Made by a program: the position numbers and the translations under genes
The notes under the pieces: generated by a model
Database searches by the model: none
Told to the model about the DNA's origin: nothing
The model's input: only the letters and a program-made list of their open reading frames with translations
DNA from: Ferrovibrio sp036381655
Lineage (GTDB): Bacteria; Pseudomonadota; Alphaproteobacteria; Ferrovibrionales; Ferrovibrionaceae
Length of the DNA: 15,730 nt
Assembly (NCBI RefSeq): GCF_036381655.1
Contig: NZ_DASVCJ010000080.1
Coordinates: 1-15,730 of the forward strand
Reading direction: 5' to 3'
Shown here: positions 1 to 5,955 of the stretch, piece by piece
How the letters are laid out: each line of letters starts with the position of its first letter
Position numbering within the stretch: position 1 is the first letter of the stretch

Positions 1-418
1 CAACGAAGCGGCGACGCGCGCCGCGTTCACGCCGGACGGATGGCTGAAGACCGGCGATGTCGCCAAACGCGATAGCGACGGCTATTACTATATCGTCGAC
101 CGCATCAAGGACATGTACATCTCCGGCGGCGAGAACGTCTATCCTGCCGAGGTCGAGATCGTCATCTACAAATTCCCCGGCGTCCTCGAATGCGCCGTGC
201 TCGGCGTTCCAGACGAAAAATGGGGCGAAGTCGGCTGCGCCTACATACTGCCGCAACCCGGTCAGACTATCGACGCGGAAGCCTTGCGCCAGTTCTGCCG
301 GCAGAATCTCGCCGCCTACAAGGTGCCGAATTACGTCGAGATCGTGCAGGACTTTCCCCGGACGGCGGCCGGGAAGGTCCAGAAGCATGTTCTGCGCAAC
401 AGGTATATGAAAAAGTGA
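1..418 (+). CDS. Acyl-CoA synthetase (AMP-binding, ANL superfamily), C-terminal part
   Basis: The gene enters from the left edge in frame 2 and about 138 residues are visible. It should activate a carboxylic acid to its acyl-CoA through an acyl-adenylate in the cytoplasm. The visible part covers the end of the large domain (TGDVA, with the ribose-binding Asp) and the whole C-terminal lid. The A8 hinge (GYYYIVDRIKDM followed by SGGENVYPAEVE) and the A10 segment TAAGKVQK with the catalytic Lys are both present, so the C-terminus is intact. The sequence resembles fatty-acid or aromatic-acid CoA ligases (FadD/MenE type), but the acid-binding pocket lies outside the window, so the substrate cannot be called. 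The stop codon is 5 bp before the first MaoC gene, which indicates one operon with the following three genes. Confidence 0.93.
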   Translation, partial: NEAATRAAFTPDGWLKTGDVAKRDSDGYYYIVDRIKDMYISGGENVYPAEVEIVIYKFPGVLECAVLGVPDEKWGEVGCAYILPQPGQTIDAEALRQFCRQNLAAYKVPNYVEIVQDFPRTAAGKVQKHVLRNRYMKK

Positions 419-423
419 ACGCC

Positions 424-798
424 ATGACTGTGATTTCCATAGACCGAACTTTGACGCAAAGCGAATTCGACCTTTTCGCCACAATCAGCGGCGACAACAA
501 TCCGATCCATGTCGATCCGGCCTTTTCCGCCCGCACCCGCTTTGGCCGGACCGTCAGTCACGGCATGCTGCTCTATACCGTCCTGTGGGGCCTGGTGCAG
601 AAGCATTATCCAGGGGCGCGGCAGACGAACCAGGCCTTGATGTTTCCCAACCCGGCTTATGCCAACGAGCCCTTGCGCTTCGTGATTGGCGAGGATCGCA
701 AGGAAGAAGATCGCATTCTTCTGACGACGAAGGTCGCCCGCCTGGGCGATGGCGCTGTCGTGCTGGAAGGTCAAAGCGAAATTACGGTGGCGTCATGA
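424..798 (+). CDS. MaoC-like (R)-enoyl-CoA hydratase, catalytic hot-dog protein
   Basis: This 124-residue protein is a single hot-dog domain of the MaoC/hydratase-2 family, which adds water to 2-enoyl-CoA thioesters. The hydratase motif is clear: SGDNNPIH at residues 22-29 supplies the catalytic Asp24 and His29 in the D-x4-H arrangement. It is followed by a FGRTVSHGML segment (40-49) that forms the central helix. The ATG at 424 is chosen because the domain starts there and it lies 5 bp after the synthetase stop. Its stop overlaps the next start as ATGA, so the two hot-dog genes are probably translationally coupled. Its partner lacks the motif, which suggests a heterodimer with this subunit carrying the active site. 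That is inference. The exact substrate is unknown. Confidence 0.88.
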   Translation: MTVISIDRTLTQSEFDLFATISGDNNPIHVDPAFSARTRFGRTVSHGMLLYTVLWGLVQKHYPGARQTNQALMFPNPAYANEPLRFVIGEDRKEEDRILLTTKVARLGDGAVVLEGQSEITVAS

Positions 799-1154
799 AA
801 GTCGGCGATCGTGCGCGTGTAACCCGCAGCTTTTCCAGCGCGGATTTAAAGGATTTCCTCGGCCTGGCTGACACTGAAATCGTGCCGGCTGGCGTGCCGG
901 AGCCGCTGATCGGCGCCCTCTTCTCCTACCTGCTGGGCGTCGAATTGCCCGGCTTCGGCACCAATTACCTGAAGCAGGAGATGCAATTCGAGCGCGCCGC
1001 GCCGATCGGCCAGCCGTTGACGGCGACAGTCGAGATAACGCGGTTGCGCCCTGAGAAGCACCTCGTCGATCTCGCAACGACATGCATCGATGCGGCCGGA
1101 TCGGTGATTTGCCGCGGCCGCGCTCTGGTGCTGGCGAAGGATGTCGGCGCCTGA
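795..1154 (+). CDS. MaoC-like hot-dog protein without the hydratase motif
   Basis: This 119-residue protein keeps the MaoC fold signature of a central helix followed by PGFGTNYLKQEMQF (residues 52-65) and PIGQPL (70-75). The catalytic region is lost: LADTEIVPAG (24-33) stands where SGDxNPIH would be, and PEPLIG (35-40) stands where the HGM segment would be. It therefore lacks both catalytic Asp and His and is unlikely to be a hydratase alone. The start at 795 overlaps the previous stop (ATGA). Known two-subunit MaoC hydratases, such as mycobacterial ChsH1-ChsH2, combine one catalytic and one degenerate hot-dog. That is the simplest reading here, although a thioester-binding or structural role is also possible. 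The alpha/beta hydrolase gene follows after 9 bp. Confidence 0.82.
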   Translation: MKVGDRARVTRSFSSADLKDFLGLADTEIVPAGVPEPLIGALFSYLLGVELPGFGTNYLKQEMQFERAAPIGQPLTATVEITRLRPEKHLVDLATTCIDAAGSVICRGRALVLAKDVGA

Positions 1155-1163
1155 GAAATTGTG

Positions 1164-1949
1164 ATGCATGTCGCCGAATCCGGTCAGGGCCGGCCGATCA
1201 TTTTTCTCCATGGCTGGTCCAGCCATGGGGGTTATTTCGCGCCTCAGGCGGCGCTGGCGGCCGGCTACCACCTGCTGATGCCCGACCTGCCCGGCCATGG
1301 CCATAGCCGAACCGGCTCGGCCGATCTGGGCATCCCCGCTCTGGCTGCAGCCCTGCATGACCTGATCCAGTCCCGCCGCCTGCAGGATATCGTCCTGGTG
1401 GGCTGGTCGATGGGCGCCCTGGTCGGCTTCGAATATATCGGCCGCTACGGCAGCGATGCCCTGGCCGGCATGGTCATCGAAGACATGACCGCCAAGATCA
1501 TCAACGACGCCGAATGGAAGCTCGGGATCCGGAATGGGTTCAACGCGATGCAGAGTGCCGCGGCCGTCCGCGCCATGCGTTCCGACTGGCCCACCTATGC
1601 AACGCATTCCGCGCCGCGCCTCTTCGCCGCGGCGAGTCCCGCCACGGATGGCCTGCAATCCTGGGCCGAGGCGGAGATCATCAAGAATGACGGCGCCACG
1701 ATGGCTGCGCTCTGGGCTTCCATGGCCAAGCAGGATTATCGGCATCTGCTGCCGCGGCTGAGGCTGCCGGTCCTGCTGATCCATGGCGGCGACAGCCAGC
1801 TTTACGAGCCTGCCGTCAGCCATTGGATGCAGGCGAACATCCCAGGCGCCGACCGCATCTGCCTCGAACGCGCCGGGCATTCGCCGCATCTGGAGATGCC
1901 CGCCGAATTCAACGCCGCGCTCGGCGGCTTTCTCGCGCGCCTTCCCTGA
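1164..1949 (+). CDS. Alpha/beta hydrolase
   Basis: This is a cytoplasmic alpha/beta-hydrolase of 261 residues from ATG 1164; a GTG directly before it at 1161 is an alternative start. The catalytic triad is visible: Ser82 in the nucleophile elbow GWSMG, Asp210 in HGGDSQ and His239 in AGHSPH. The oxyanion loop is HGWSS at 16-20. The layout and length match the BioH, haloperoxidase-like and meta-cleavage-product hydrolase group, so an ester, thioester or C-C hydrolase in the same catabolic operon is likely. A BioH role cannot be excluded from sequence alone, but no biotin gene is nearby. Its stop is only 2 bp from the stop of the convergent tctA. Confidence 0.85.
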   Translation: MHVAESGQGRPIIFLHGWSSHGGYFAPQAALAAGYHLLMPDLPGHGHSRTGSADLGIPALAAALHDLIQSRRLQDIVLVGWSMGALVGFEYIGRYGSDALAGMVIEDMTAKIINDAEWKLGIRNGFNAMQSAAAVRAMRSDWPTYATHSAPRLFAAASPATDGLQSWAEAEIIKNDGATMAALWASMAKQDYRHLLPRLRLPVLLIHGGDSQLYEPAVSHWMQANIPGADRICLERAGHSPHLEMPAEFNAALGGFLARLP

Positions 1950-1951
1950 AG

Positions 1952-3466
1952 CTATTCCCCGGTGACGCTGCGGCCCGCCATGGCTGGAAAGGCCTTCCGC
2001 GCCAGGGGCAGCAAGATCGGCGCCAGCCAGATCAGTATCGTCAGCACCCCGAGCGTGCCCGCGATCGGGCGGCCGATGAATCCGATCAGATCCCCCTGGG
2101 TCTTCTGCATCGAATTGATGAAATTCTCCTCCAGCATCGGGCCAAGCACGATGCCGAGAATGATGGGGGCCACCGGAAAGGCATTCTCTTCCATCAGGTA
2201 GGCGATCATGCCCAGCGCCAGCATGATGGTAACGCCGAAGACCGTGTTGTTGCTGGCGAAGGCGCCGACGATGCAGAACAGCAGAATCAGCGGCATCAAT
2301 ATCGGCCGCGGCACCGACAGGAGGCGGCCGGCCAGCTTGATCGCCACCCAGCCGAATGGCAACAGAAGAAGATTCGCCAGGACGAAGCAGATGAACACCG
2401 CATACAGCATCTGCGGATCGTTCAGGAAAATCATCGGACCGGGCGTCAATCCCTTCATGAACATCACGCCGATCGCGATTGCCGTGATCGAATCGCCGGG
2501 AATGCCGAAAACCAGCGCCGGAATCCACGCCCCGCCCAGCGCGGCATTGTTGGACGAACTTGCCTCGACGATGCCTTCCGGATGGCCGGTGCCGAATTTT
2601 TCCGGGGTGCGCGAGAATTTCCGCGACAAGGCGTAGCTGATCCAGGCGGCGATATCGGCACCGGCCCCCGGCATGGCGCCGACCGTGGTGCCGAGCAGAG
2701 AGCCTCGGATAAGGCTGCGCCAGTAGAGGCGCAGCATGCGGCTTTGCTGGGCGAAAATATTGCCGATCCGGTTCTGCGTGATTCTCAGATTGCGATCTTC
2801 CGAGAGGACGTACCGGATCACCTCCGGCAGCGCGAACATGCCGATCAGCGCCGGAATCAGCGGCACGCCTCCGGTCAGTTCGACATTGTCGAAGGTGAAC
2901 CGTGCATAACCACTGGTCGAGCCAATGCCGATGCAGGAGATCAGGAGGCCGAGGATGAGCGCCACCAGGCCCTTCAGTTGCGATTGCGGCGTGATGAAGA
3001 CGGCGCAAGTCAAGCCGAGCAGGGCGAGCCAGAAGTACTCGAAGGATGAGAAGTTCAGGGCGAATTCGGCCAGAACCGGCGCGCCGAGAATGAGGATGGT
3101 GACGCCGACCAGGCCGCCCAGCATGCTGAAAAGCAGCCCGGCTCCCAAAGCCACCTCGCTCAACCCCTTTTGAGTCATGCGGTAGGCTTCATCCGCATAA
3201 GCGGCCGAAGCCGGCGTACCCGGAATACGCAGCAGCGCGCCCGGAATGTCGCCGGCGAAAATGGCCATCGCCGTACAGGTCACGATGGCGCCGATCGCCG
3301 GGGCCGGCTGCATGAAGAACGTAATTGGCACCAGCAGGGCCGTGGCCATGGTCGCCGACAGGCCCGGCATGGCGCCGACGAACAATCCGAACATCGAGGC
3401 CAGGGCGATGACGCCCAAGACCTGCGGATTGAGGATCATCTCAACGGCTGCGGTCATCGCATCCAT
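1952..3466 (-). CDS. tctA: Tripartite tricarboxylate transporter, large membrane subunit TctA
   Basis: This is the large permease subunit (504 residues, usual length about 500) of a TTT carboxylate importer in the inner membrane. Family signatures are the N-terminal FVGAMPGLSATMA with Pro-Gly-Leu at 34-36, the repeated GAMPGAGADIAAW segment, the GTGHPEGIVEA loop, and many hydrophobic segments of about 20 residues consistent with the usual 11-12 membrane helices. The open frame extends upstream to 3595, but that part is arginine-, cysteine- and tryptophan-rich and lies inside tctB. The ATG at 3466 is 4 bp after the tctB stop and gives the family N-terminus. The gene is last in tctC-tctB-tctA and runs into the convergent hydrolase gene with no space for a terminator. 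Confidence 0.95.
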   Translation of the reverse strand: MDAMTAAVEMILNPQVLGVIALASMFGLFVGAMPGLSATMATALLVPITFFMQPAPAIGAIVTCTAMAIFAGDIPGALLRIPGTPASAAYADEAYRMTQKGLSEVALGAGLLFSMLGGLVGVTILILGAPVLAEFALNFSSFEYFWLALLGLTCAVFITPQSQLKGLVALILGLLISCIGIGSTSGYARFTFDNVELTGGVPLIPALIGMFALPEVIRYVLSEDRNLRITQNRIGNIFAQQSRMLRLYWRSLIRGSLLGTTVGAMPGAGADIAAWISYALSRKFSRTPEKFGTGHPEGIVEASSSNNAALGGAWIPALVFGIPGDSITAIAIGVMFMKGLTPGPMIFLNDPQMLYAVFICFVLANLLLLPFGWVAIKLAGRLLSVPRPILMPLILLFCIVGAFASNNTVFGVTIMLALGMIAYLMEENAFPVAPIILGIVLGPMLEENFINSMQKTQGDLIGFIGRPIAGTLGVLTILIWLAPILLPLARKAFPAMAGRSVTGE

Positions 3467-3470
3467 GACA

Positions 3471-3938
3471 TCACCACAAAATCGGCGCCAGCAAGCCGCC
3501 AGGCAGAGGTACCAGCAAAAGACGCGCGAAGAGCAGCCAGAGCACCGCCGCCGCCGCCAATGCCACGACAAGGGCCAGCCAGAGCCGCACGCCAAGGTAC
3601 AGCATCAGGACGAAGCCAATCAGAAATACGGTAATGTGAAACCCGAGGAGATTGCTGAGATCGGTGTAGAAGAGCAGCGCGCCGAATACCAGCGCGAGCC
3701 CCAGCCAGCGTCGCGGATCCCGGGCCCAGGGCCCAGCTTGCAGGATCGCTTCGCCGCTGCGAAAGCCCCGGTAGATCAGCAGAACCGCCGAGCCGCCTAG
3801 CAGCACCGACAATACCTGGGGAAAGAAGGCCGGGCCGTAGGTCATGCCAATTTGCTTTGGAAAACCGGCTGCCATCGTCCAGATGAAAATGGCCAGCGCG
3901 AGCAGCACCACGCCAAATACCGCATCATTGAATCGCAT
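3471..3938 (-). CDS. tctB: Tripartite tricarboxylate transporter, small membrane subunit TctB
   Basis: This is the small membrane subunit (155 residues), which pairs with TctA. Four hydrophobic segments are visible: residues about 7-26, about 39-56, about 76-93, and a long region about 98-140 that probably holds the last helix or helices. The conserved stretch IGMTYGPAFFPQVL lies between the first two. TctB proteins diverge strongly, so the call rests on size, topology, this motif and position between tctC and tctA. No good Shine-Dalgarno sequence precedes the ATG (the upstream bases read GATTTTGAACGACG), in contrast to tctC. A strong hairpin lies between the tctC stop and this start, so expression is probably lower than that of the binding protein. 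Confidence 0.9.
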   Translation of the reverse strand: MRFNDAVFGVVLLALAIFIWTMAAGFPKQIGMTYGPAFFPQVLSVLLGGSAVLLIYRGFRSGEAILQAGPWARDPRRWLGLALVFGALLFYTDLSNLLGFHITVFLIGFVLMLYLGVRLWLALVVALAAAAVLWLLFARLLLVPLPGGLLAPILW

Positions 3939-3949
3939 CGTCGTTCAAA

Positions 3950-3985
3950 ATCGGCAACCGGCTGCGCTCGCAGCCGGTTGCCGAT
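3950..3985 (-). terminator. Perfect 16-bp hairpin between tctC and tctB (partial terminator or mRNA stabiliser)
   Basis: The arms ATCGGCAACCGGCTGC (3950-3965) and its exact reverse complement (3970-3985) enclose the 4-nt loop GCTC. On the coding strand the hairpin begins 11 nt after the tctC stop and is followed by only four T residues. It therefore resembles an intrinsic terminator with a weak U-tract, or a 3' stabilising stem like those between binding-protein and permease genes in other transport operons. The function is inferred; the palindrome is directly seen. Confidence 0.7.
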
Positions 3986-3996
3986 CTCCCACTCTT

Positions 3997-4986
3997 TTAC
4001 GATGACTTGGCGAGACCGATGGCTTTCAGGGCCTTGCCGCTTTCGGCTTCCGATTCATCCATGAATTTCCCGAAATCCGGTCCGCCCCGCCACATGAGAC
4101 CGAAGCCCTGTTTGGTCATGAAGCTCCGGAACTCCTCGCTCTTGTAGATCTTCTCCATCGCCGCGATCAGCTTTGTGGTCGCTTCCTGCGGCATGCCTTT
4201 CGGCCCGGCAATGCCGCGCCAGGCGCCGGCCTGCACGTCAATGCCGACTGCTTCCTTTGCGGTCGGCACGTCCGGATACGCCGGCAGGCGCTGGTCGCTC
4301 AGCACGGCCATCGCCCGAATCTTGTGAGCGTCGAGCAGGGCCTTTGCCTCCGGCAGGGAGCAAGGAACGACATCGGTGCCGCCGGCGACCAGTTCCTGCA
4401 GCGCCGGCGCCGCGCCTTGGCTGGTGATCCAGTTGAACTGCCCCGGATCGATCCCGGCTTTGAGCAGCAGCTGGCCGAAAGCCATCTGCCAAGCACCGCC
4501 AACCGACGAACCAGTGGCGAGCTTGTAGTCCTTGGGTTTGGCCTTCAGCGCCGCGAGCAGGTCCTTGGCGTTCTTAAACGGCGAATCCGACACGACATAG
4601 AAAGCGCCGGGATCGAAGTTGTAGAGCGCGATCGGCGTATAGTCCTTGCTGCCGGAAAGCTTGGATTGGCCGAGCCACTTATAGGTGCCGATCTCGATGG
4701 TGAGCACGCCGATCGTATAGCCGTCGGCCGGCGCCTGGGCGATCGCGGTATGGCCGACGACGCCGCCACCGCCGGTGCGGTTGACGACATTGAATGGCTG
4801 TTTGAATTCATCCTGCATCATCTTCGCGATGATACGGCCGGTCGCATCGGTGCCGCCGCCGGCAGCCCAAGGTACAATCACTTGAACCGGCCGCTCCGGC
4901 CAAGCCGCCGACGCGGAACCACAAGCAAGCACGGCAAGACTGCCGACCGTCAATGTCAAGCCGGTAAAGAAGGCTTTCAAACGCAT
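3997..4986 (-). CDS. tctC: TTT periplasmic substrate-binding protein (Bug family, TctC)
   Basis: This is the periplasmic solute-binding protein of the transporter (329 residues, typical for Bug proteins). A signal peptide covers residues 1 to about 26, with a hydrophobic core TLTVGSLAVLACG and a likely cut after ASA. The mature start WPERPVQVIVPWAAGGGTDATGR carries the family ligand loop (PWAAGGGTDATGR). A second glycine-rich loop, GSSVGGAWQ, is also conserved. Bug proteins bind carboxylates such as citrate, terephthalate, nicotinate or amino acids; the ligand here is unknown. The frame is open further upstream to 5028, but ATG 4986 gives the signal peptide and has a strong Shine-Dalgarno sequence, AGGAGGGAG, 5 nt before it. 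It is the first gene of the tct operon. Confidence 0.95.
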   Translation of the reverse strand: MRLKAFFTGLTLTVGSLAVLACGSASAAWPERPVQVIVPWAAGGGTDATGRIIAKMMQDEFKQPFNVVNRTGGGGVVGHTAIAQAPADGYTIGVLTIEIGTYKWLGQSKLSGSKDYTPIALYNFDPGAFYVVSDSPFKNAKDLLAALKAKPKDYKLATGSSVGGAWQMAFGQLLLKAGIDPGQFNWITSQGAAPALQELVAGGTDVVPCSLPEAKALLDAHKIRAMAVLSDQRLPAYPDVPTAKEAVGIDVQAGAWRGIAGPKGMPQEATTKLIAAMEKIYKSEEFRSFMTKQGFGLMWRGGPDFGKFMDESEAESGKALKAIGLAKSS

Positions 4987-5021
4987 GGAACTCCCTCCTG
5001 CTGGGTTTCGTTTCCTCTTCG

Positions 5022-5039
5022 GGCGCATCTGGGTGCGCC
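5022..5039 (-). repeat. Small hairpin in the tctC leader
   Basis: The arms GGCGCA (5022-5027) and TGCGCC (5034-5039) are perfect inverted repeats around a 6-nt loop. If transcription starts near 5044 as the promoter call suggests, this stem would sit about 5 nt from the 5' end of the message. There it could protect the RNA from 5'-end-dependent decay. A 6-bp stem can occur by chance. Confidence 0.35.
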
Positions 5040-5050
5040 TACGCCCCGCT

Positions 5051-5079
5051 ACTATCTACCATATGAGATAGCAGGGCAA
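5051..5079 (-). promoter_or_regulatory. Candidate sigma-70-type promoter of tctCBA
   Basis: On the minus strand, TTGCCC (5079-5074) and GATAGT (5056-5051) are separated by exactly 17 bp. Each matches four of six consensus bases of the -35 and -10 elements. The predicted start near 5044 leaves a leader of about 57 nt before the tctC ATG, with the Shine-Dalgarno sequence intact. It is the best-spaced match I saw between the crp stop and tctC, but readthrough from the crp gene upstream is also possible. Confidence 0.45.
5052..5071. promoter_or_regulatory. Palindromic candidate operator inside the tct promoter
   Basis: CTATCT and AGATAG form 6-bp arms around an 8-bp AT-containing spacer (ACCATATG). 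The element fills most of the gap between the proposed -35 and -10 boxes and overlaps the latter, the classical position for a repressor that blocks polymerase. The arms do not resemble the TGTGA half-sites expected for the adjacent Crp/Fnr-family protein, so a different regulator (for example GntR- or TetR-like) encoded elsewhere is more likely. The function is inferred. Confidence 0.45.
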
Positions 5080-5148
5080 TGTGGAAACGGCGTCCGCTCC
5101 GGGGGGATGCGGCTCGGGAATACGAGAGGCCAATCCGGATTTCAGAAA

Positions 5149-5916
5149 TCAGCCCAGCGAGGCCTGCTGGCGAACATCGAGCCGGACGATCGCCTGCTCC
5201 AGCGCCGCGCGATCCGTCAGATAATAGGTCTTGTCCCGCCGGGTCATCTGACCGCCATGCAGCAGGTTGGCCAGCACGCGCGCGACCGTTTCGCGTGTCG
5301 TTGCGGCGCGGCGCGCGATTTCATGCTGCTTCGGCATCGGATAGATCAGCCAGCCCCCCGCATTGATCGGATCGGGCCGGGCCAGTTTGAGCAATTCGCG
5401 GTAGACGCGCTGGATGGCGCCGAGCGTCGCCAGATCCATGATGCGTTCATTATTGGCTCTGATGATGACGGCCAGCCGGCGCATCACCTTCAAACTCACG
5501 CTCGGCTCGCGCGCCAACAAGGCTTCGAAGGCTTTCGGCGGCAGGGCAGCCAGGCGGCAGGCGGTCTGTGCCATGACGCTGGCCGATCGGCGCTCGCCGT
5601 CGATCGCCGCGATCTCGCCGAAATAGCCGCCGGCCTGAACGATGGCGTAGGAAATCTCGCGGCCATTGCCGGAGAAGTTGACCACCTCCACGCTGCCGTC
5701 GACGACGAAATAGACATCCCGGCTGTCGCTGTTGCGATCGAGAATCTGCTCCCCGGCGGCAAACCGCCGCCACTGGCAGGCGCGCTCGACCTCAAGCCGC
5801 GCCGCCGGGGTCAGATCGGCGAGAAGCTCGATCCGCTCCAGGCTGTCCGGGCCTTGCGGCGGCCTGGCCTTGCCGGCGCTGGTCACCCCGGCCAAGTTGT
5901 CACTCTGGCCTGCCAT
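5149..5916 (-). CDS. Crp/Fnr-family transcriptional regulator with cyclic-nucleotide-type domain
   Basis: This 255-residue regulator has an N-terminal beta-roll cyclic-nucleotide-binding domain (about 30-140), a long dimerisation helix (about 140-180) and a C-terminal winged helix-turn-helix (about 193-235). The phosphate-binding cassette is well kept: GEIAAIDGERRSAS at 100-113 contains the Gly-Glu and Arg-Ser pairs that bind cAMP in E. coli Crp. The recognition helix TTRETVARV at 206-214 keeps the Arg-Glu-x-x-x-Arg pattern that reads TGTGA in Crp. There is no Fnr-type cysteine cluster. A good Shine-Dalgarno sequence, GGGGGAG, precedes ATG 5916. The gene starts 39 bp after holB and lies 162 bp before tctC on the same strand, so it may be read with either. 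An N-terminal extension of about 25 residues is unusual for Crp itself. Confidence 0.92.
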   Translation of the reverse strand: MAGQSDNLAGVTSAGKARPPQGPDSLERIELLADLTPAARLEVERACQWRRFAAGEQILDRNSDSRDVYFVVDGSVEVVNFSGNGREISYAIVQAGGYFGEIAAIDGERRSASVMAQTACRLAALPPKAFEALLAREPSVSLKVMRRLAVIIRANNERIMDLATLGAIQRVYRELLKLARPDPINAGGWLIYPMPKQHEIARRAATTRETVARVLANLLHGGQMTRRDKTYYLTDRAALEQAIVRLDVRQQASLG

Positions 5917-5955
5917 GAAACTCCCCCTCGCCCATGCGTGCGCGTCTTTGGCGTA

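Noticed and set aside
846..3008. Very long open frame (about 720 codons) on the minus strand across the MaoC2, hydrolase and tctA genes
   Set aside because: It is rich in Arg, Pro and His, has no recognisable motif, and covers genes with clear families in other frames. It is typical of GC-rich shadow frames.
1823..3049. Open frame of about 408 codons on the plus strand opposite tctA
   Set aside because: Composition is Arg/Gln/His-rich with no domain; it is the antisense of a certain TctA gene.
5138..5150. GATTTC-A-GAAATC palindrome at the end of crp, next to the AATCCGGATT palindrome
   Set aside because: The stem has a one-base loop and no T-tract follows, so it is not a convincing terminator. 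It could be an operator, but its placement at the crp stop gives no support.
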